DNA of 64,000 nucleotides, from the NCBI GenBank assembly GCA_000634115.1, contig JFLJ01000108.1, forward strand, positions 1-64,000, written 5' to 3'. Shown in pieces: positions 53,682 to 64,000 of the stretch (positions within the stretch are counted from its first letter, which is position 1; each line of letters starts with the position of its first letter). The position numbers and the translations under genes are program-made. The notes below the pieces were generated by a model. It saw only the letters and a list, made by a program, of their open reading frames with translations. It made no database searches and was not told the DNA's origin. Origin of the DNA: Prochlorococcus sp. scB241_528O2. GTDB lineage: Bacteria > Cyanobacteriota > Cyanobacteriia > PCC-6307 > Cyanobiaceae.

Positions 53682-54446
53682 ATGGAAAAACCTAATTATC
53701 AAAACTACAGGATTGATGCAGAAAATATATGCGTAGACTACAACGGCAAAGTTGCATTATATGATGCCAACTTAAGATTAAAACCTGGTCAAATTTGTGG
53801 ATTGGTAGGAATGAATGGTGCTGGGAAAACAACCTTTTTTAATGCATTGACCGGCTTTGTTAACATTTCTAAGGGAAAAATAAGAATAAACGGTGAGCCT
53901 TTAAGGGCTGCGCAGAAAGATCAGACAATCGCTTATGTTCCTCAAAGTGAAGGTATTGATAGTCAGTTCCCTGTAAATGTTTGGGATGTTGTAATGATGG
54001 GAAGATATGGGTCGATGAATATTCTCAGGTGTCCAAGAGAGTCTGATGTTCAGGCTGTTAAAGATGCTATTAGGAGGGTTGACCTGACAGATTTTTTATC
54101 TACACCAATTGGGAATTTGTCTGGAGGTCAAAGGAAAAGAACTTTTTTAGCCAGAGCGATTGCACAGAGAGCCTCAATATTATTGCTGGATGAACCATTT
54201 ACGGGAGTTGATATAAGAACTGAGAAACTAATTTCAGAATTATTTATTCAGTTTAAAAATGAGGGTAAAACAATTTTATTATCTACTCATGATATGATTC
54301 ATGTTCGCGAATTTTGTGATTTGGTTCTTTTAATAAACAAAACAGTTGTTGCATATGGGGAGACCTCTGAAGTATTTACACCTGAAAATATAACAAGTAC
54401 CTTTGGTGGGATCTCTCCTGACGTTTTGTTTGGGCCTGAGTCATAA
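53682..54446 (+). CDS. Metal ABC transporter ATP-binding protein
   Basis: GLVGMNGAGKTTFFNALTG; NLSGGQRKRTFLARAIA; LLLDEPFTGVD. Confidence 0.95.
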   Translation: MEKPNYQNYRIDAENICVDYNGKVALYDANLRLKPGQICGLVGMNGAGKTTFFNALTGFVNISKGKIRINGEPLRAAQKDQTIAYVPQSEGIDSQFPVNVWDVVMMGRYGSMNILRCPRESDVQAVKDAIRRVDLTDFLSTPIGNLSGGQRKRTFLARAIAQRASILLLDEPFTGVDIRTEKLISELFIQFKNEGKTILLSTHDMIHVREFCDLVLLINKTVVAYGETSEVFTPENITSTFGGISPDVLFGPES

Positions 54447-54457
54447 AAAAATTATTT

Positions 54458-55330
54458 ATGGAGCCCTTTTTATTATCTAGTATAAATACATTCGTAACAG
54501 AACCTTTAACTCATGATTTCATGAGGAAAGCTCTATTTATGAGCTCTTTAGTGGCTGCTGTTTGTGGTCTTTTATCTAGTTATTTAACTCTCAAAGGTTG
54601 GGCTTTAATGGGAGATGCCGTATCACATTCAGTAATGCCTGGAGTTGTTGTCGCTTATGCTTTGGGACTCCCATTCTCATTGGGGGCATTTATATTCGGA
54701 GTGGGTTCTGTAGCGCTCATAGGATTTGTTAAACAAAAATCGAGAGTTAAGGAAGATACAGTTATTGGGTTAGTCTTTACAGGTTTTTTTGCTCTTGGAA
54801 TAGTTTTGGTTTCTAAGATTAAAAGTAATATTGATCTCCACTCTATTCTTTTTGGAAGTCCATTAGGTATATCACTATCTGATGTGAAGCAAACGGTATT
54901 GATTTCTTTGTTGGTGGTCGTACTTTTATCAGTTTTCAGGAAAGATTTAATGCTTTACTGTTTTGATCCTAGACATGCAAAAACTGTTGGAATTAATGTT
55001 CTTTTCCTACATTATTTGCTTCTTACATGCTTATCTTTAGCGGCTGTTGTTGGTTTGCAGACGGTTGGAATAATATTGGTAGTTGCAATGTTGATAACTC
55101 CAGGGGCTACTGCATACTTGCTTACTGATCAATTTGATAATATGACCATGATTTCAGTATTTAGCGCCATTATCTCAAGTGTAATAGGTATCTATTGTAG
55201 TTTTTGGTTCGATCTTGAAACCGGAGGTTCTATAGTATTAGCCCAAACCTTTATATTTTTATTTGCTTTTTTATTCGCTCCGAGATATGGAATATTCAAG
55301 TTTAAAAAAATCTTTTCTAATTATAAATAA
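54458..55330 (+). CDS. Metal ABC transporter permease
   Basis: ABC-3 family: LKGWALMGDAVSHSVMPGVVVAYALG; VGIILVVAMLITPGATAYLLTD. Confidence 0.95.
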   Translation: MEPFLLSSINTFVTEPLTHDFMRKALFMSSLVAAVCGLLSSYLTLKGWALMGDAVSHSVMPGVVVAYALGLPFSLGAFIFGVGSVALIGFVKQKSRVKEDTVIGLVFTGFFALGIVLVSKIKSNIDLHSILFGSPLGISLSDVKQTVLISLLVVVLLSVFRKDLMLYCFDPRHAKTVGINVLFLHYLLLTCLSLAAVVGLQTVGIILVVAMLITPGATAYLLTDQFDNMTMISVFSAIISSVIGIYCSFWFDLETGGSIVLAQTFIFLFAFLFAPRYGIFKFKKIFSNYK

Positions 55331-55332
55331 TC

Positions 55333-56499
55333 ATGGTTGAAGAAAGTATTAATAAAAATTGGGATTGGTGGCCTTTATTCCCTTTATATCCATATGGGCA
55401 AAAGAAAACCATTTTAAGGGAGCTAATTCCTGATCAAATATGGTCTTTGGAACAAATACAGGGTCTTTATTATGTTGCAGTTCCAATAAGAATGACAGTA
55501 ATAAAGGTTGATAATGGTTTGATGCTAATAAATCCCTTACCTCCTACAAAAGAATTAATAAATGAGTTAGAAAAATTAATTGCGATTCATGGAAAAGTAA
55601 CAACAATAATTCTCGCAAGTGCTTCTGGACTAGAACATAAAATAGGACTTCCAGCTCTTTCAAGAATCTTTAAAGAATCAGAAATTTGGCTTTGTCCTGG
55701 ACAGTGGAGTTTTCCCATAAATCTGCCACTAGATTTTTTAGGAATTCCATCAAAAAGAACAAGAATACTTTTTGATGAAGGTACCCCATATACAGATTCT
55801 TTTAAATGGTCCTCATTAGGCCCTCTTAATTTAGGACTTGGAAGATATCAGGAGATAAGCTGTTTTCATTATTCTACGAAAACTCTTCATGTAACAGACG
55901 CAATAGTTGGAATAGACTCCACACCACCTGAGATATTTAATTTTGATCCAACTCCTCTTCTTTTCCATTCTAGAGAGAGAGGTGATGAACCTTTGATTGA
56001 CTCCATCGAGCAAAGAAAAAAAGGATGGAAAAGGTTAGTTTTATTTTCATCTTTTTTGAAACCAGGTAAATTGAATATTCCACCTTTAAAAGAAATATTT
56101 AAGTATTCATTCAAAAAAGATCTTAGAAATTGGAGATCTCATTTTGGTATCTATCCTTTTTTATGGGATGAAGATTGGGAATCCTCTCTTGTTGAAATAA
56201 TGGGTAAAGATATTCCTAAGATTCAAATTGCACCAGTTTTGCAAAAATTAATTTTTCCGCGTTCAAAAGAAGTGTTACTCAAATGGTTAGAAAATATCAA
56301 GTCTTTTGAAGATATGGAATATTTAATTCCAGCTCATTTTACGGCACCAATAAAATTTTCAATAGAAGATTGTCAGAAATTAATTAATGAAATTAATTCC
56401 AAAAAGTGGGACAAACTACCAGAGGATAATAAATTTTTGATGGGTTTATATAGAAAGTTGTATGAACTAGGAATAATTCCTGAAGAAGTCAATCTTTAA
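55333..56499 (+). CDS. DUF4336-family protein
   Basis: 388 aa; WWPLFPLYPYGQKKTILRELIPDQIWSLEQIQGLYYVAVPIRMTVIKVDNGLMLINPLPPT. Confidence 0.75.
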   Translation: MVEESINKNWDWWPLFPLYPYGQKKTILRELIPDQIWSLEQIQGLYYVAVPIRMTVIKVDNGLMLINPLPPTKELINELEKLIAIHGKVTTIILASASGLEHKIGLPALSRIFKESEIWLCPGQWSFPINLPLDFLGIPSKRTRILFDEGTPYTDSFKWSSLGPLNLGLGRYQEISCFHYSTKTLHVTDAIVGIDSTPPEIFNFDPTPLLFHSRERGDEPLIDSIEQRKKGWKRLVLFSSFLKPGKLNIPPLKEIFKYSFKKDLRNWRSHFGIYPFLWDEDWESSLVEIMGKDIPKIQIAPVLQKLIFPRSKEVLLKWLENIKSFEDMEYLIPAHFTAPIKFSIEDCQKLINEINSKKWDKLPEDNKFLMGLYRKLYELGIIPEEVNL

Positions 56500-56505
56500 A
56501 AACTA

Positions 56506-56841
56506 TTATTCTTCAATAGACATGTTTTCATCATTTTTAAGAGTTTGTTCCAGCTCTTTTCTTTGCTCCATTTGCCTTAAAAAATATCCTGTCATCATTG
56601 CCGAAGATAATAAATTGGCAATGTTTTCTTTTGAAGATGTTATTTTCATATCAAATTGATCTGAAGGAAGCATTCCAAGAAGACCTTGAACATTATGTCT
56701 AATAATTTCTTGAATATCTTCACTAGCTGATTTTGCTACTCTTTGCAAAACTTCTGGAGATTGTTTTTGTAAATATTGGATTAAATCATTCTCATCATTT
56801 GGATCATTATTTTCAGTAGCAAGAAATTCTGGATTAAACAT
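56506..56841 (-). CDS. DUF760-family protein
   Basis: LIQYLQKQSPEVLQRVAKSASEDIQEIIRHNVQGLLGMLPSDQFDMKITSSKENIANLLSSAMMTGYFLRQMEQR. Confidence 0.75.
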   Translation of the reverse strand: MFNPEFLATENNDPNDENDLIQYLQKQSPEVLQRVAKSASEDIQEIIRHNVQGLLGMLPSDQFDMKITSSKENIANLLSSAMMTGYFLRQMEQRKELEQTLKNDENMSIEE

Positions 56842-56886
56842 TTCTACAACTTCAAGATATAAAAACCCTACAACATCACGTACCCA

Positions 56887-57471
56887 TTAATCTAAATTAT
56901 TAAGGGCAGGGAACCGAATAGGTCCAATTTTATTAAACGGCCAATATCTAAAAATAGCTTTACCAATAATCTTTTCATAAGGTAAAAATCCCCAAATATG
57001 TGAGTCCATACTATTGTTTCTATTATCTCCCATCACCCATAATGCCTCTTCTGGAACAATAAAAGGCCCTATTGAATAATTAATATTTTTGTCAAAAGGA
57101 TAATTATCTTGAGCGATATCATTTAAGTAAAGGTTACCTTCTTTTACTTCTATCTTGTCTCCAGGTATTCCAATTACTCTTTTTATTAATGCTGTATCTG
57201 ATTCATAACCAGCATTAATTAATTGCTCCGGGACATTAAAAACAACTATTTTATTTTTAAATTTTGAAAGATTTGATTTGGATGTAATTTTAGGGGTTAC
57301 TTTCTCAACAAGAATTTTGTCTTGTATTTGAAGAGTGGGGAGCATTGATCCGGATGGGATCCATCTTGGCTCAATAACTTGCCATCGTATAATTAAAGCT
57401 ATAGATATCCAAATTAAAAGATTTTTTAAATCCTTTATTATTGAATTTCTCTTTTCTTTAGTTTGGGACAT
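56887..57471 (-). CDS. lepB: Signal peptidase I
   Basis: EPRWIPSGSMLPTLQIQDKILVEKV; LIKRVIGIPGDKIEV; VMGDNRNNSMDSH. Confidence 0.97.
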   Translation of the reverse strand: MSQTKEKRNSIIKDLKNLLIWISIALIIRWQVIEPRWIPSGSMLPTLQIQDKILVEKVTPKITSKSNLSKFKNKIVVFNVPEQLINAGYESDTALIKRVIGIPGDKIEVKEGNLYLNDIAQDNYPFDKNINYSIGPFIVPEEALWVMGDNRNNSMDSHIWGFLPYEKIIGKAIFRYWPFNKIGPIRFPALNNLD

Positions 57472-57522
57472 GTTTTATTTAATTCAGTTATAAGGAAAAA
57501 TTCCAAAGCATTTATATAAATT

Positions 57523-59286
57523 ATGACATCATCTATTGAAGGCAAAAATTTTCTTAGAAGTTTACAACTTTTAAATCTACTTATAAAAATAGGAGTTAAA
57601 AATTTAATATTATGTCCAGGGAGCAGATCAGCACCTATGGCAATAGCTGCTGGAGAATTAAATAATTTAGGATTGATAAAAATTTTTAATTCAATAGATG
57701 AGAGATCTGCAGGATTTCATGCTCTTGGTATTTCTGCTGCATCTGGTAATCTTTCTTTAGTTATTACCACTTCTGGAACGGCTGTAAGTAATTTATTGCC
57801 AGCAGCAGTTGAGGCCGATCGATCTTGTAAAGGGGTTATATTTCTTACAGCTGATAGACCTTTAAGATTAAAAGATTGTGGGGCTAATCAAACAGTAAAT
57901 CAAGAAGATTTTTTGGGCTCAGTCTGCAGAAGAGTATTAAGTACAAATCTCAATGGACTTCATGAAACAGAAGATAATGAAATTTTAAATTTAGTGCGAA
58001 TTACTGAGAAACAAATATCCTCTTTCCCTGGTCCTATTCATTTAAACATTCCTATAGATAAGCCTTTAGATATTTCTTTTTATAATAAAAAAAATGTTCT
58101 AGAGGTTTTTGAGAAAATTTACTTAAATAAAGAATATGTTTTTCAAGAAGTTGAAATAAAGTCCGACAAAATTAAATTCTTAGAAATTTCAAAAAGTCTA
58201 AATTTAGATAAATCAGGAATTATTTTGGTAGGTCCCTATCAAGGTTCCATAAAGGACTTGTCGTCTTTTAATAAATCTTTAGAAAAATTACAAGAAATTA
58301 CTGGTTGGCCAGTTTTTGCTGATCCTGTTTCAGGTGTGGATTCCGATTTGAGAGGATTAGTTGTAAATTGGGAATTAGTCTTAAGAAAAAATGAGAATTT
58401 AATCAATTGTCATCAACTTTTGAGGCTTGGCCCAATGTCATCTTCAATTGATTTGGAGAAGTTTTTAACAATATTCCAAGGTATTCAAATCCTTATCAAG
58501 GAAAAAAACTATAGAAAATTAGATCCTTTAAAAAAATCATTTGAATATGAGTTTGGATTGACAAATTTTGTTAATCAATTTGTTGAGGAGTTATACAGTA
58601 ATAAAAAAGTTAAAAAGTCTCTAACTGCATTGGCTTTATATCTAATAGAGGAAGGTGAAAAAATTAAGAAAATTATAAAAGAGAAAATCACAAATAATAA
58701 TCAAATTACTGAGTATAGGATTGCAAATCTTGTACCAAAAATTTGGCCAGCTAAGAATCCTATTATGATTTCAGCTAGTAGCCCAATTAGAGATTGGCTT
58801 ACATTTTCTGAAAATCTTACTTTAACAAGAAATTGTTTCAGCTTTAGAGGAGCTTCTGGAATAGACGGTACTTTATCCCTTGCATTAGGAATTTCTAGAA
58901 TAAAAAAACCTTTACTTCTTGTAACTGGAGATTTAGCTTTTGTTCATGATATAAATGGCTGGCTTATTGAAAATTCAGTAGACTTGAATTTAACAATCCT
59001 GCTAATAAATAATTATGGTGGAAATATATTTAATCGTATTTATAAAAGCAATATTAAAGAAGATGATTTGAAAAAACTATTTCTTATGCCTAAAAAAATA
59101 AACTGGGAAAAACTCGCTGAGAGCTATCAAGTAAAGTTTAAAAATGTAACGAATTTTGAAAAATTACGAGAGGCATTCGAATGGAGCATTTCTATCCAGA
59201 AATCTGTAATAATTAAAGTTGATATTGATACGGAAAATGAAATTTGTGAAAAAAATGATCTGCTAAAAAAAATTATTGGCAGTTAA
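57523..59286 (+). CDS. menD: SEPHCHC synthase (MenD)
   Basis: [49 protein letters not shown]. Confidence 0.95.
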   Translation: MTSSIEGKNFLRSLQLLNLLIKIGVKNLILCPGSRSAPMAIAAGELNNLGLIKIFNSIDERSAGFHALGISAASGNLSLVITTSGTAVSNLLPAAVEADRSCKGVIFLTADRPLRLKDCGANQTVNQEDFLGSVCRRVLSTNLNGLHETEDNEILNLVRITEKQISSFPGPIHLNIPIDKPLDISFYNKKNVLEVFEKIYLNKEYVFQEVEIKSDKIKFLEISKSLNLDKSGIILVGPYQGSIKDLSSFNKSLEKLQEITGWPVFADPVSGVDSDLRGLVVNWELVLRKNENLINCHQLLRLGPMSSSIDLEKFLTIFQGIQILIKEKNYRKLDPLKKSFEYEFGLTNFVNQFVEELYSNKKVKKSLTALALYLIEEGEKIKKIIKEKITNNNQITEYRIANLVPKIWPAKNPIMISASSPIRDWLTFSENLTLTRNCFSFRGASGIDGTLSLALGISRIKKPLLLVTGDLAFVHDINGWLIENSVDLNLTILLINNYGGNIFNRIYKSNIKEDDLKKLFLMPKKINWEKLAESYQVKFKNVTNFEKLREAFEWSISIQKSVIIKVDIDTENEICEKNDLLKKIIGS

Positions 59287-59304
59287 ATTTTATTATTTTC
59301 TATT

Positions 59305-60180
59305 TTGAATAATTTAGGATTCATGAAAGTCTTACCTGGGGAAACAACTTTAAATTGGTCACAATGTAAATCTTATGAGGATATATTGTTTCATAAATCA
59401 GATGAGGGAATTGCGAGAATCGCAATTAATCGACCTGAAAAAAGAAATGCATTTAGACCACAAACTGTAGATGAACTTCTTAGTGCATTTAACATTGTGA
59501 GAAATGATGAAACTATTGGAGTAGTTCTTTTTACAGGTGCTGGTCCGGATAAGAAAGGTATTTACTCTTTTTGCTCTGGAGGTGATCAGAGTGTTAGAGG
59601 TGAGAATGGATATGAAAATGATGAGGGGAAACAGAGATTAAATGTACTCGAACTTCAAAGATTAATCAGAAGTTTGCCTAAAGTGGTTATCGCTTTAGTT
59701 CCTGGTTTTGCAATCGGGGGAGGTCAGGTCCTTCATTTGATTTGTGATCTGAGTATCGCCTCCGAAAATGCAATATTTGGTCAAACAGGTCCAAGAGTCG
59801 GTAGCTTTGATGCTGGATTTGGATCTAGTTATTTGGCCAGACTTGTTGGTCAAAGAAAAGCAAAAGAAATTTGGTTTTTATGTAGAAAATACAATTCCGC
59901 GGAAGCTCTAGGAATGGGCTTGATAAATGCAATTACAAAGATTGAAGAATTAGAAGCTGAGGGTGTAAGGTGGGCAAGAGAGATTTTACGAAATAGTCCA
60001 ACTGCTATTCGTATTCTTAAGGCTTCATTCAATGCGGAGAATGATGGAATTGCTGGTATTCAAGAATTATCTGGATACACAACTCAATTATTTTATTCGA
60101 CTAAAGAAGCTCAAGAAGGTAGAGATGCCTTTCTTGAAAAGCGTCCACCAGATTTTTCTGACTATAAGTGGACACCTTAG
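59305..60180 (+). CDS. menB: 1,4-dihydroxy-2-naphthoyl-CoA synthase
   Basis: [60 protein letters not shown]. Confidence 0.97.
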   Translation: MNNLGFMKVLPGETTLNWSQCKSYEDILFHKSDEGIARIAINRPEKRNAFRPQTVDELLSAFNIVRNDETIGVVLFTGAGPDKKGIYSFCSGGDQSVRGENGYENDEGKQRLNVLELQRLIRSLPKVVIALVPGFAIGGGQVLHLICDLSIASENAIFGQTGPRVGSFDAGFGSSYLARLVGQRKAKEIWFLCRKYNSAEALGMGLINAITKIEELEAEGVRWAREILRNSPTAIRILKASFNAENDGIAGIQELSGYTTQLFYSTKEAQEGRDAFLEKRPPDFSDYKWTP

Positions 60181-60214
60181 TTTATTTTTCAAAAGAACTT
60201 TTTAAAAATTATCA

Positions 60215-61672
60215 ATGAGAATTCTTCTTGCCGCTGCTGAATGTGCTCCAATGATTAAAGTTGGAGGTATGGGAGACGTAGTTGGTTCGTTACCGCCATC
60301 TTTGATAAAACTTGGTCACGATGTAAGGGTAATAATTCCAGGCTATGGGAAATTGTGGAGTCTTTTAGAGGTATCGAATGAACCAGTCTTTAAATCAAAT
60401 ACTATGGGGACTGATTTTGCTGTGTATGAAGCAAAACATCAAATACATAATTATGTGATTTACCTAGTTGGTCATCCAACATTTGACTCTGACCAAATAT
60501 ATGGAGGTGAAAACGAAGATTGGCGCTTTACATTTTTTGCTAGTGCTACTGCAGAATTTTCTTGGAATTGTTGGAAACCTCAAGTTCTTCATTGCCATGA
60601 TTGGCACACTGGAATGATTCCAGTATGGATGCATCAGGACCCTGAAATTAGCACTGTTTTCACAATTCATAATTTAAAATATCAAGGACCTTGGAGATGG
60701 AAACTAGAAAAAATGACTTGGTGTCCTTGGTATATGCATGGAGACCACACAATGGCTGCTGCCATGTTGTATGCAGATAGAGTAAATGCTGTCTCTCCAA
60801 CATATGCGGATGAAATTAAAACCCATGAATATGGTGAAAGCCTCGAAGGATTACTCAATTACATATCAGGTAAATTGCGGGGTATTCTTAATGGCATAGA
60901 TCTGGATGAATGGAATCCAGCAAAAGACCCAGTTTTGCCAGCAAAATTTACATTTAAGAATTTAGAAAATAGGCTAGAAAATAAGAAAATTCTTCAGAGA
61001 GAAATGGGCCTTGAAGTTAATACTAAAAAATATCTTTTAGGTATGGTTAGTAGATTGGTTGACCAGAAAGGAGTCGACTTACTTTTACAAGTCTCAAGAA
61101 GACTTTTGGCATATACTGATTCGCAAATAGCTGTTTTAGGTACTGGAGATAGGTATTTAGAGTCAGGATTATGGCAACTGGCATTAGATTACCCAGGTAG
61201 ATTTTCAGTATTCCTTACCTATGATGATTCTTTATCAAGGCTTATATATGGTGGCTCTGATGCATTCTTAATGCCTAGTAGATTTGAACCTTGTGGTATT
61301 AGTCAACTCCTTGCGATGAGGTATGGTTCTATTCCAATAGTAAGGCGAGTTGGAGGTTTAGTTGACACAGTGTTACCTCATGACCCAGAAAATAATATTG
61401 GTACAGGGTTTTGTTTTGATCGCTTTGAGCCTATAGATTTCTATACTGCTTTAGTAAGATCTTGGGAGGCCTTCAGGCATAAAGATAGTTGGGAATTACT
61501 TCAAAAAAGAGCTATGAGCCAAGAGTTCAGTTGGCAAAGATCAGCTCTCGAATACGAAATTATGTATAAAGATGTATGCGGATTAAAGGAACCATCACCA
61601 GATGTTGCTGAAGTTGAAAAATTTTCCTACGGACAATCAGCTGACCCATCATTAAAAAAAAGTATGACTTAA
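60215..61672 (+). CDS. glgA: Glycogen synthase
   Basis: [42 protein letters not shown]. Confidence 0.97.
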   Translation: MRILLAAAECAPMIKVGGMGDVVGSLPPSLIKLGHDVRVIIPGYGKLWSLLEVSNEPVFKSNTMGTDFAVYEAKHQIHNYVIYLVGHPTFDSDQIYGGENEDWRFTFFASATAEFSWNCWKPQVLHCHDWHTGMIPVWMHQDPEISTVFTIHNLKYQGPWRWKLEKMTWCPWYMHGDHTMAAAMLYADRVNAVSPTYADEIKTHEYGESLEGLLNYISGKLRGILNGIDLDEWNPAKDPVLPAKFTFKNLENRLENKKILQREMGLEVNTKKYLLGMVSRLVDQKGVDLLLQVSRRLLAYTDSQIAVLGTGDRYLESGLWQLALDYPGRFSVFLTYDDSLSRLIYGGSDAFLMPSRFEPCGISQLLAMRYGSIPIVRRVGGLVDTVLPHDPENNIGTGFCFDRFEPIDFYTALVRSWEAFRHKDSWELLQKRAMSQEFSWQRSALEYEIMYKDVCGLKEPSPDVAEVEKFSYGQSADPSLKKSMT

Positions 61673-61679
61673 TTTTTTA

Positions 61680-63053
61680 ATGGAATTCTCATTATCAGAA
61701 TTAAATGGAGTTTTGGGTGATATTAAAAATATAGGCGATGGGAAAAAAGATTTTTTAAATTTTAAAAATATAAGTATTGATAGTAGAACTTTATTAAAAA
61801 ATGATCTTTTTATTGCTATTGAGGGAAAAAATTTTGATGGACATATTTTTCTTCCAGAGGTTTTAAAGAAAGGAGTTAAATCAGTAGTAATTAAAAAAGG
61901 TATGCAGAAATTACTCCCCAGTAATTTACCTTATTGGATAGTAAATGACACTTTAGAGGCATTTCAAAAACTAACATTGCTCAAAAGAAAAAAATTAAAT
62001 ATACCTATGGTTGCCATAACTGGTTCAGTGGGCAAAACAACCACAAAAGAAATGATTGGTGAAGTTTTAAAGAAACTTGGAAGAATAAAACTATCCCATG
62101 CAAATTTCAATAATGAAATTGGTGTTGGTCTTACTATTCTTGCGACAGAAATAGAAGATAAAGTTTTGGTTCTTGAGATGGGAATGAGAGGTCTTGGTCA
62201 GATCGAAAATTTATCTAAATATAGTGAACCGGACATTGCAGTTATTACTAATATTGGGACAGCCCATATTGGATTGTTAGGCTCGAAAAAGAATATTACT
62301 TATGCAAAGTGTGAAATTAGTAAATTTTTAAATCCCAAAGGAGTTGTAATAATCCCAGCAAATGATTCATTTCTAGAGGAAACTCTCAAAAAGTACTGGA
62401 AAGGAAGAGTAATAAAAGTAGAATTATTAAATATAGAAAATCAAAGGAAGAGTTTTAACAAAGATGATAATTTGCGAGGATTTTATAATCCAATAAATAA
62501 AACAATTGTAATCGAAGAAAAAAACTTTGAAATTTCATCTGAGGGATTTCACAATGCTTCAAATTTTTTGTTTGCTTATGCAGTTGCTGAAGAGTTAGGG
62601 ATTAATTTTGCAAGTTTTAATAAGTTTAATTTTGCAAGTTTAGAAGGAAGGAATAAAATTCTTAAATCAGTTAAAACTACAATATATGATGAATCGTATA
62701 ATGCCTCGCCAGAATCAGTAAAAGCATGTATTAAAAACCTGCTAGAAAAACCTGGAAATCGCTTTTTTATATTTGGAAGTATGCAAGAATTGGGAAAAGA
62801 ATCTGAAAAATACCATAAAGAAATATTCAAATTAATACATAATTCAGAAATAGAGAAATGTGTATTTATTTGCGATAAAAAAAATGAAAAATATTACTCT
62901 AATTATCTAAAAGATAAGAATAAATTTTTAGTTTTAAACAATATTAAAGATGTACCTAAAGAGATAAATAAATCCACAAAAAAAGGTGATTCTATCCTAA
63001 TTAAAGGTAGTAGATGTTGGCAACTTGAAAAAATAATTGAATTAATTAATTAG
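61680..63053 (+). CDS. murF: UDP-N-acetylmuramoyl-tripeptide--D-Ala-D-Ala ligase
   Basis: AITGSVGKTTTKEMIGEVL; ISIDSRTLLKNDLFIAIEG. Confidence 0.95.
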   Translation: MEFSLSELNGVLGDIKNIGDGKKDFLNFKNISIDSRTLLKNDLFIAIEGKNFDGHIFLPEVLKKGVKSVVIKKGMQKLLPSNLPYWIVNDTLEAFQKLTLLKRKKLNIPMVAITGSVGKTTTKEMIGEVLKKLGRIKLSHANFNNEIGVGLTILATEIEDKVLVLEMGMRGLGQIENLSKYSEPDIAVITNIGTAHIGLLGSKKNITYAKCEISKFLNPKGVVIIPANDSFLEETLKKYWKGRVIKVELLNIENQRKSFNKDDNLRGFYNPINKTIVIEEKNFEISSEGFHNASNFLFAYAVAEELGINFASFNKFNFASLEGRNKILKSVKTTIYDESYNASPESVKACIKNLLEKPGNRFFIFGSMQELGKESEKYHKEIFKLIHNSEIEKCVFICDKKNEKYYSNYLKDKNKFLVLNNIKDVPKEINKSTKKGDSILIKGSRCWQLEKIIELIN

Positions 63054-63054
63054 A

Positions 63055-64000
63055 TCAAGGTTTCTTTCTTTCCCAATTTTCTATATTTATTTGCTTAGTT
63101 CTTGAAATTGCCAATGAATTATCATTGGAGTCTTTAGTGATAACTGAACCAGCACCTGTTGTTACTGATTCTCCTAGATTAATAGGCGCTACAAAAACTG
63201 TATTTGCTCCAATACTGGAATTTTTACCAATTTTTGTTTGAAATTTTTTCTGACCATCAAAGTTTGCAGTAATTGTACCTGCTCCAATATTTGTAGACCT
63301 TCCAATAATAGAATCCCCAATATAACTTAAATGGTTTACTTTAGATTCTTCCTCAAGTAAGGTATTTTTTATTTCAACAAAATTTCCTATCTTACTGTAA
63401 GAAGATATTTTGGATTTAGGTCTTATATGACTGTAGGGACCAATTTTTATATGATCCATTATCTGAGAATCATAAATAGTGGAATTTGAAATTTCACAAT
63501 TTAATCCCACATTAGAATTTTCAATATAAGTATTTGGCCCAATAACGCAATTATTAAATATTTTGGTACTTCCTCTTATATGAGTATTAGCCTCAATTAT
63601 TACATCTTTGCCAATCTTTGCCTCTTCACTAACTGAGCAACTTGCTTTATTTATAAATGTTACGCCATTAAGCATATGTTTTTCTTTAATTGAATTCTGA
63701 ATAATTTCTTCGCATTTTGATAGTTGTATTCTATTATTAATTCCTTGAAGCTCTCCGTTATCTTCTATCTCAAGGCTTAGGGAATTCTTAAGCAAAGATA
63801 CTGTATCAGTTAAGTAAATTTCTTTCTGATTATTATTGCTTTGTAAGGTACTAATTATTTGTGACAAATTTTCCCAGTTAAAACAGTAAACACCTGCATT
63901 TATTAATAAATTAAGTCGTTCTTGATTATTGCAATCTTTTTCTTCAACAATTCTCTCTATAAAATCCCCCTTTATAAAAACTCTGCCATATCCATGAGGA
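63055..64000 (-). CDS. glmU: Bifunctional GlmU (N-acetylglucosamine-1-P uridyltransferase), truncated by window edge
   Basis: Left-handed beta-helix hexapeptide repeats; frame stays open from 63867 to the window end ([45 protein letters not shown]). Confidence 0.95.
   Translation of the reverse strand, partial: PHGYGRVFIKGDFIERIVEEKDCNNQERLNLLINAGVYCFNWENLSQIISTLQSNNNQKEIYLTDTVSLLKNSLSLEIEDNGELQGINNRIQLSKCEEIIQNSIKEKHMLNGVTFINKASCSVSEEAKIGKDVIIEANTHIRGSTKIFNNCVIGPNTYIENSNVGLNCEISNSTIYDSQIMDHIKIGPYSHIRPKSKISSYSKIGNFVEIKNTLLEEESKVNHLSYIGDSIIGRSTNIGAGTITANFDGQKKFQTKIGKNSSIGANTVFVAPINLGESVTTGAGSVITKDSNDNSLAISRTKQINIENWERKKP

Overview
This 64 kb low-GC window is a cyanobacterial chromosome segment, almost certainly high-light-adapted Prochlorococcus. 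That call rests on recalled protein families and gene order, not on a search. It opens inside the alpha-carboxysome operon (cbbL-cbbS-csoS2-csoSCA-csoS4A-csoS4B, then an acRAF/PCD-like gene). The rest is densely packed housekeeping: hisG, dnaA, gor, pyrC, tRNA-Leu(UAA), ndhL, trpA, a sigma-70 factor, hisIE, clpB-like, petE, hemE, glgB, tamB-like, proA, folB, prlC, ndhD, thrB, glk, thrS, trpS, a Mn/Zn ABC transporter, lepB, menD, menB, glgA, murF and partial glmU. The most notable observations are: (1) an in-frame TAA inside cbbL with the reading frame otherwise intact on both sides; (2) a ~1.06 kb insertion/duplication at tRNA-Leu(UAA), where a ~114 bp segment (upstream region plus the 5' half of the tRNA through the anticodon loop) is repeated and the interval carries an exported MORN-repeat protein gene but no integrase; (3) a terminator-like hairpin downstream of the half-tRNA, which with the duplicated promoter region could define a chimeric small RNA; (4) hairpins between cbbL/cbbS and cbbS/csoS2 that could set carboxysome component ratios. 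No CRISPR array, rRNA or complete autonomous mobile element was seen.
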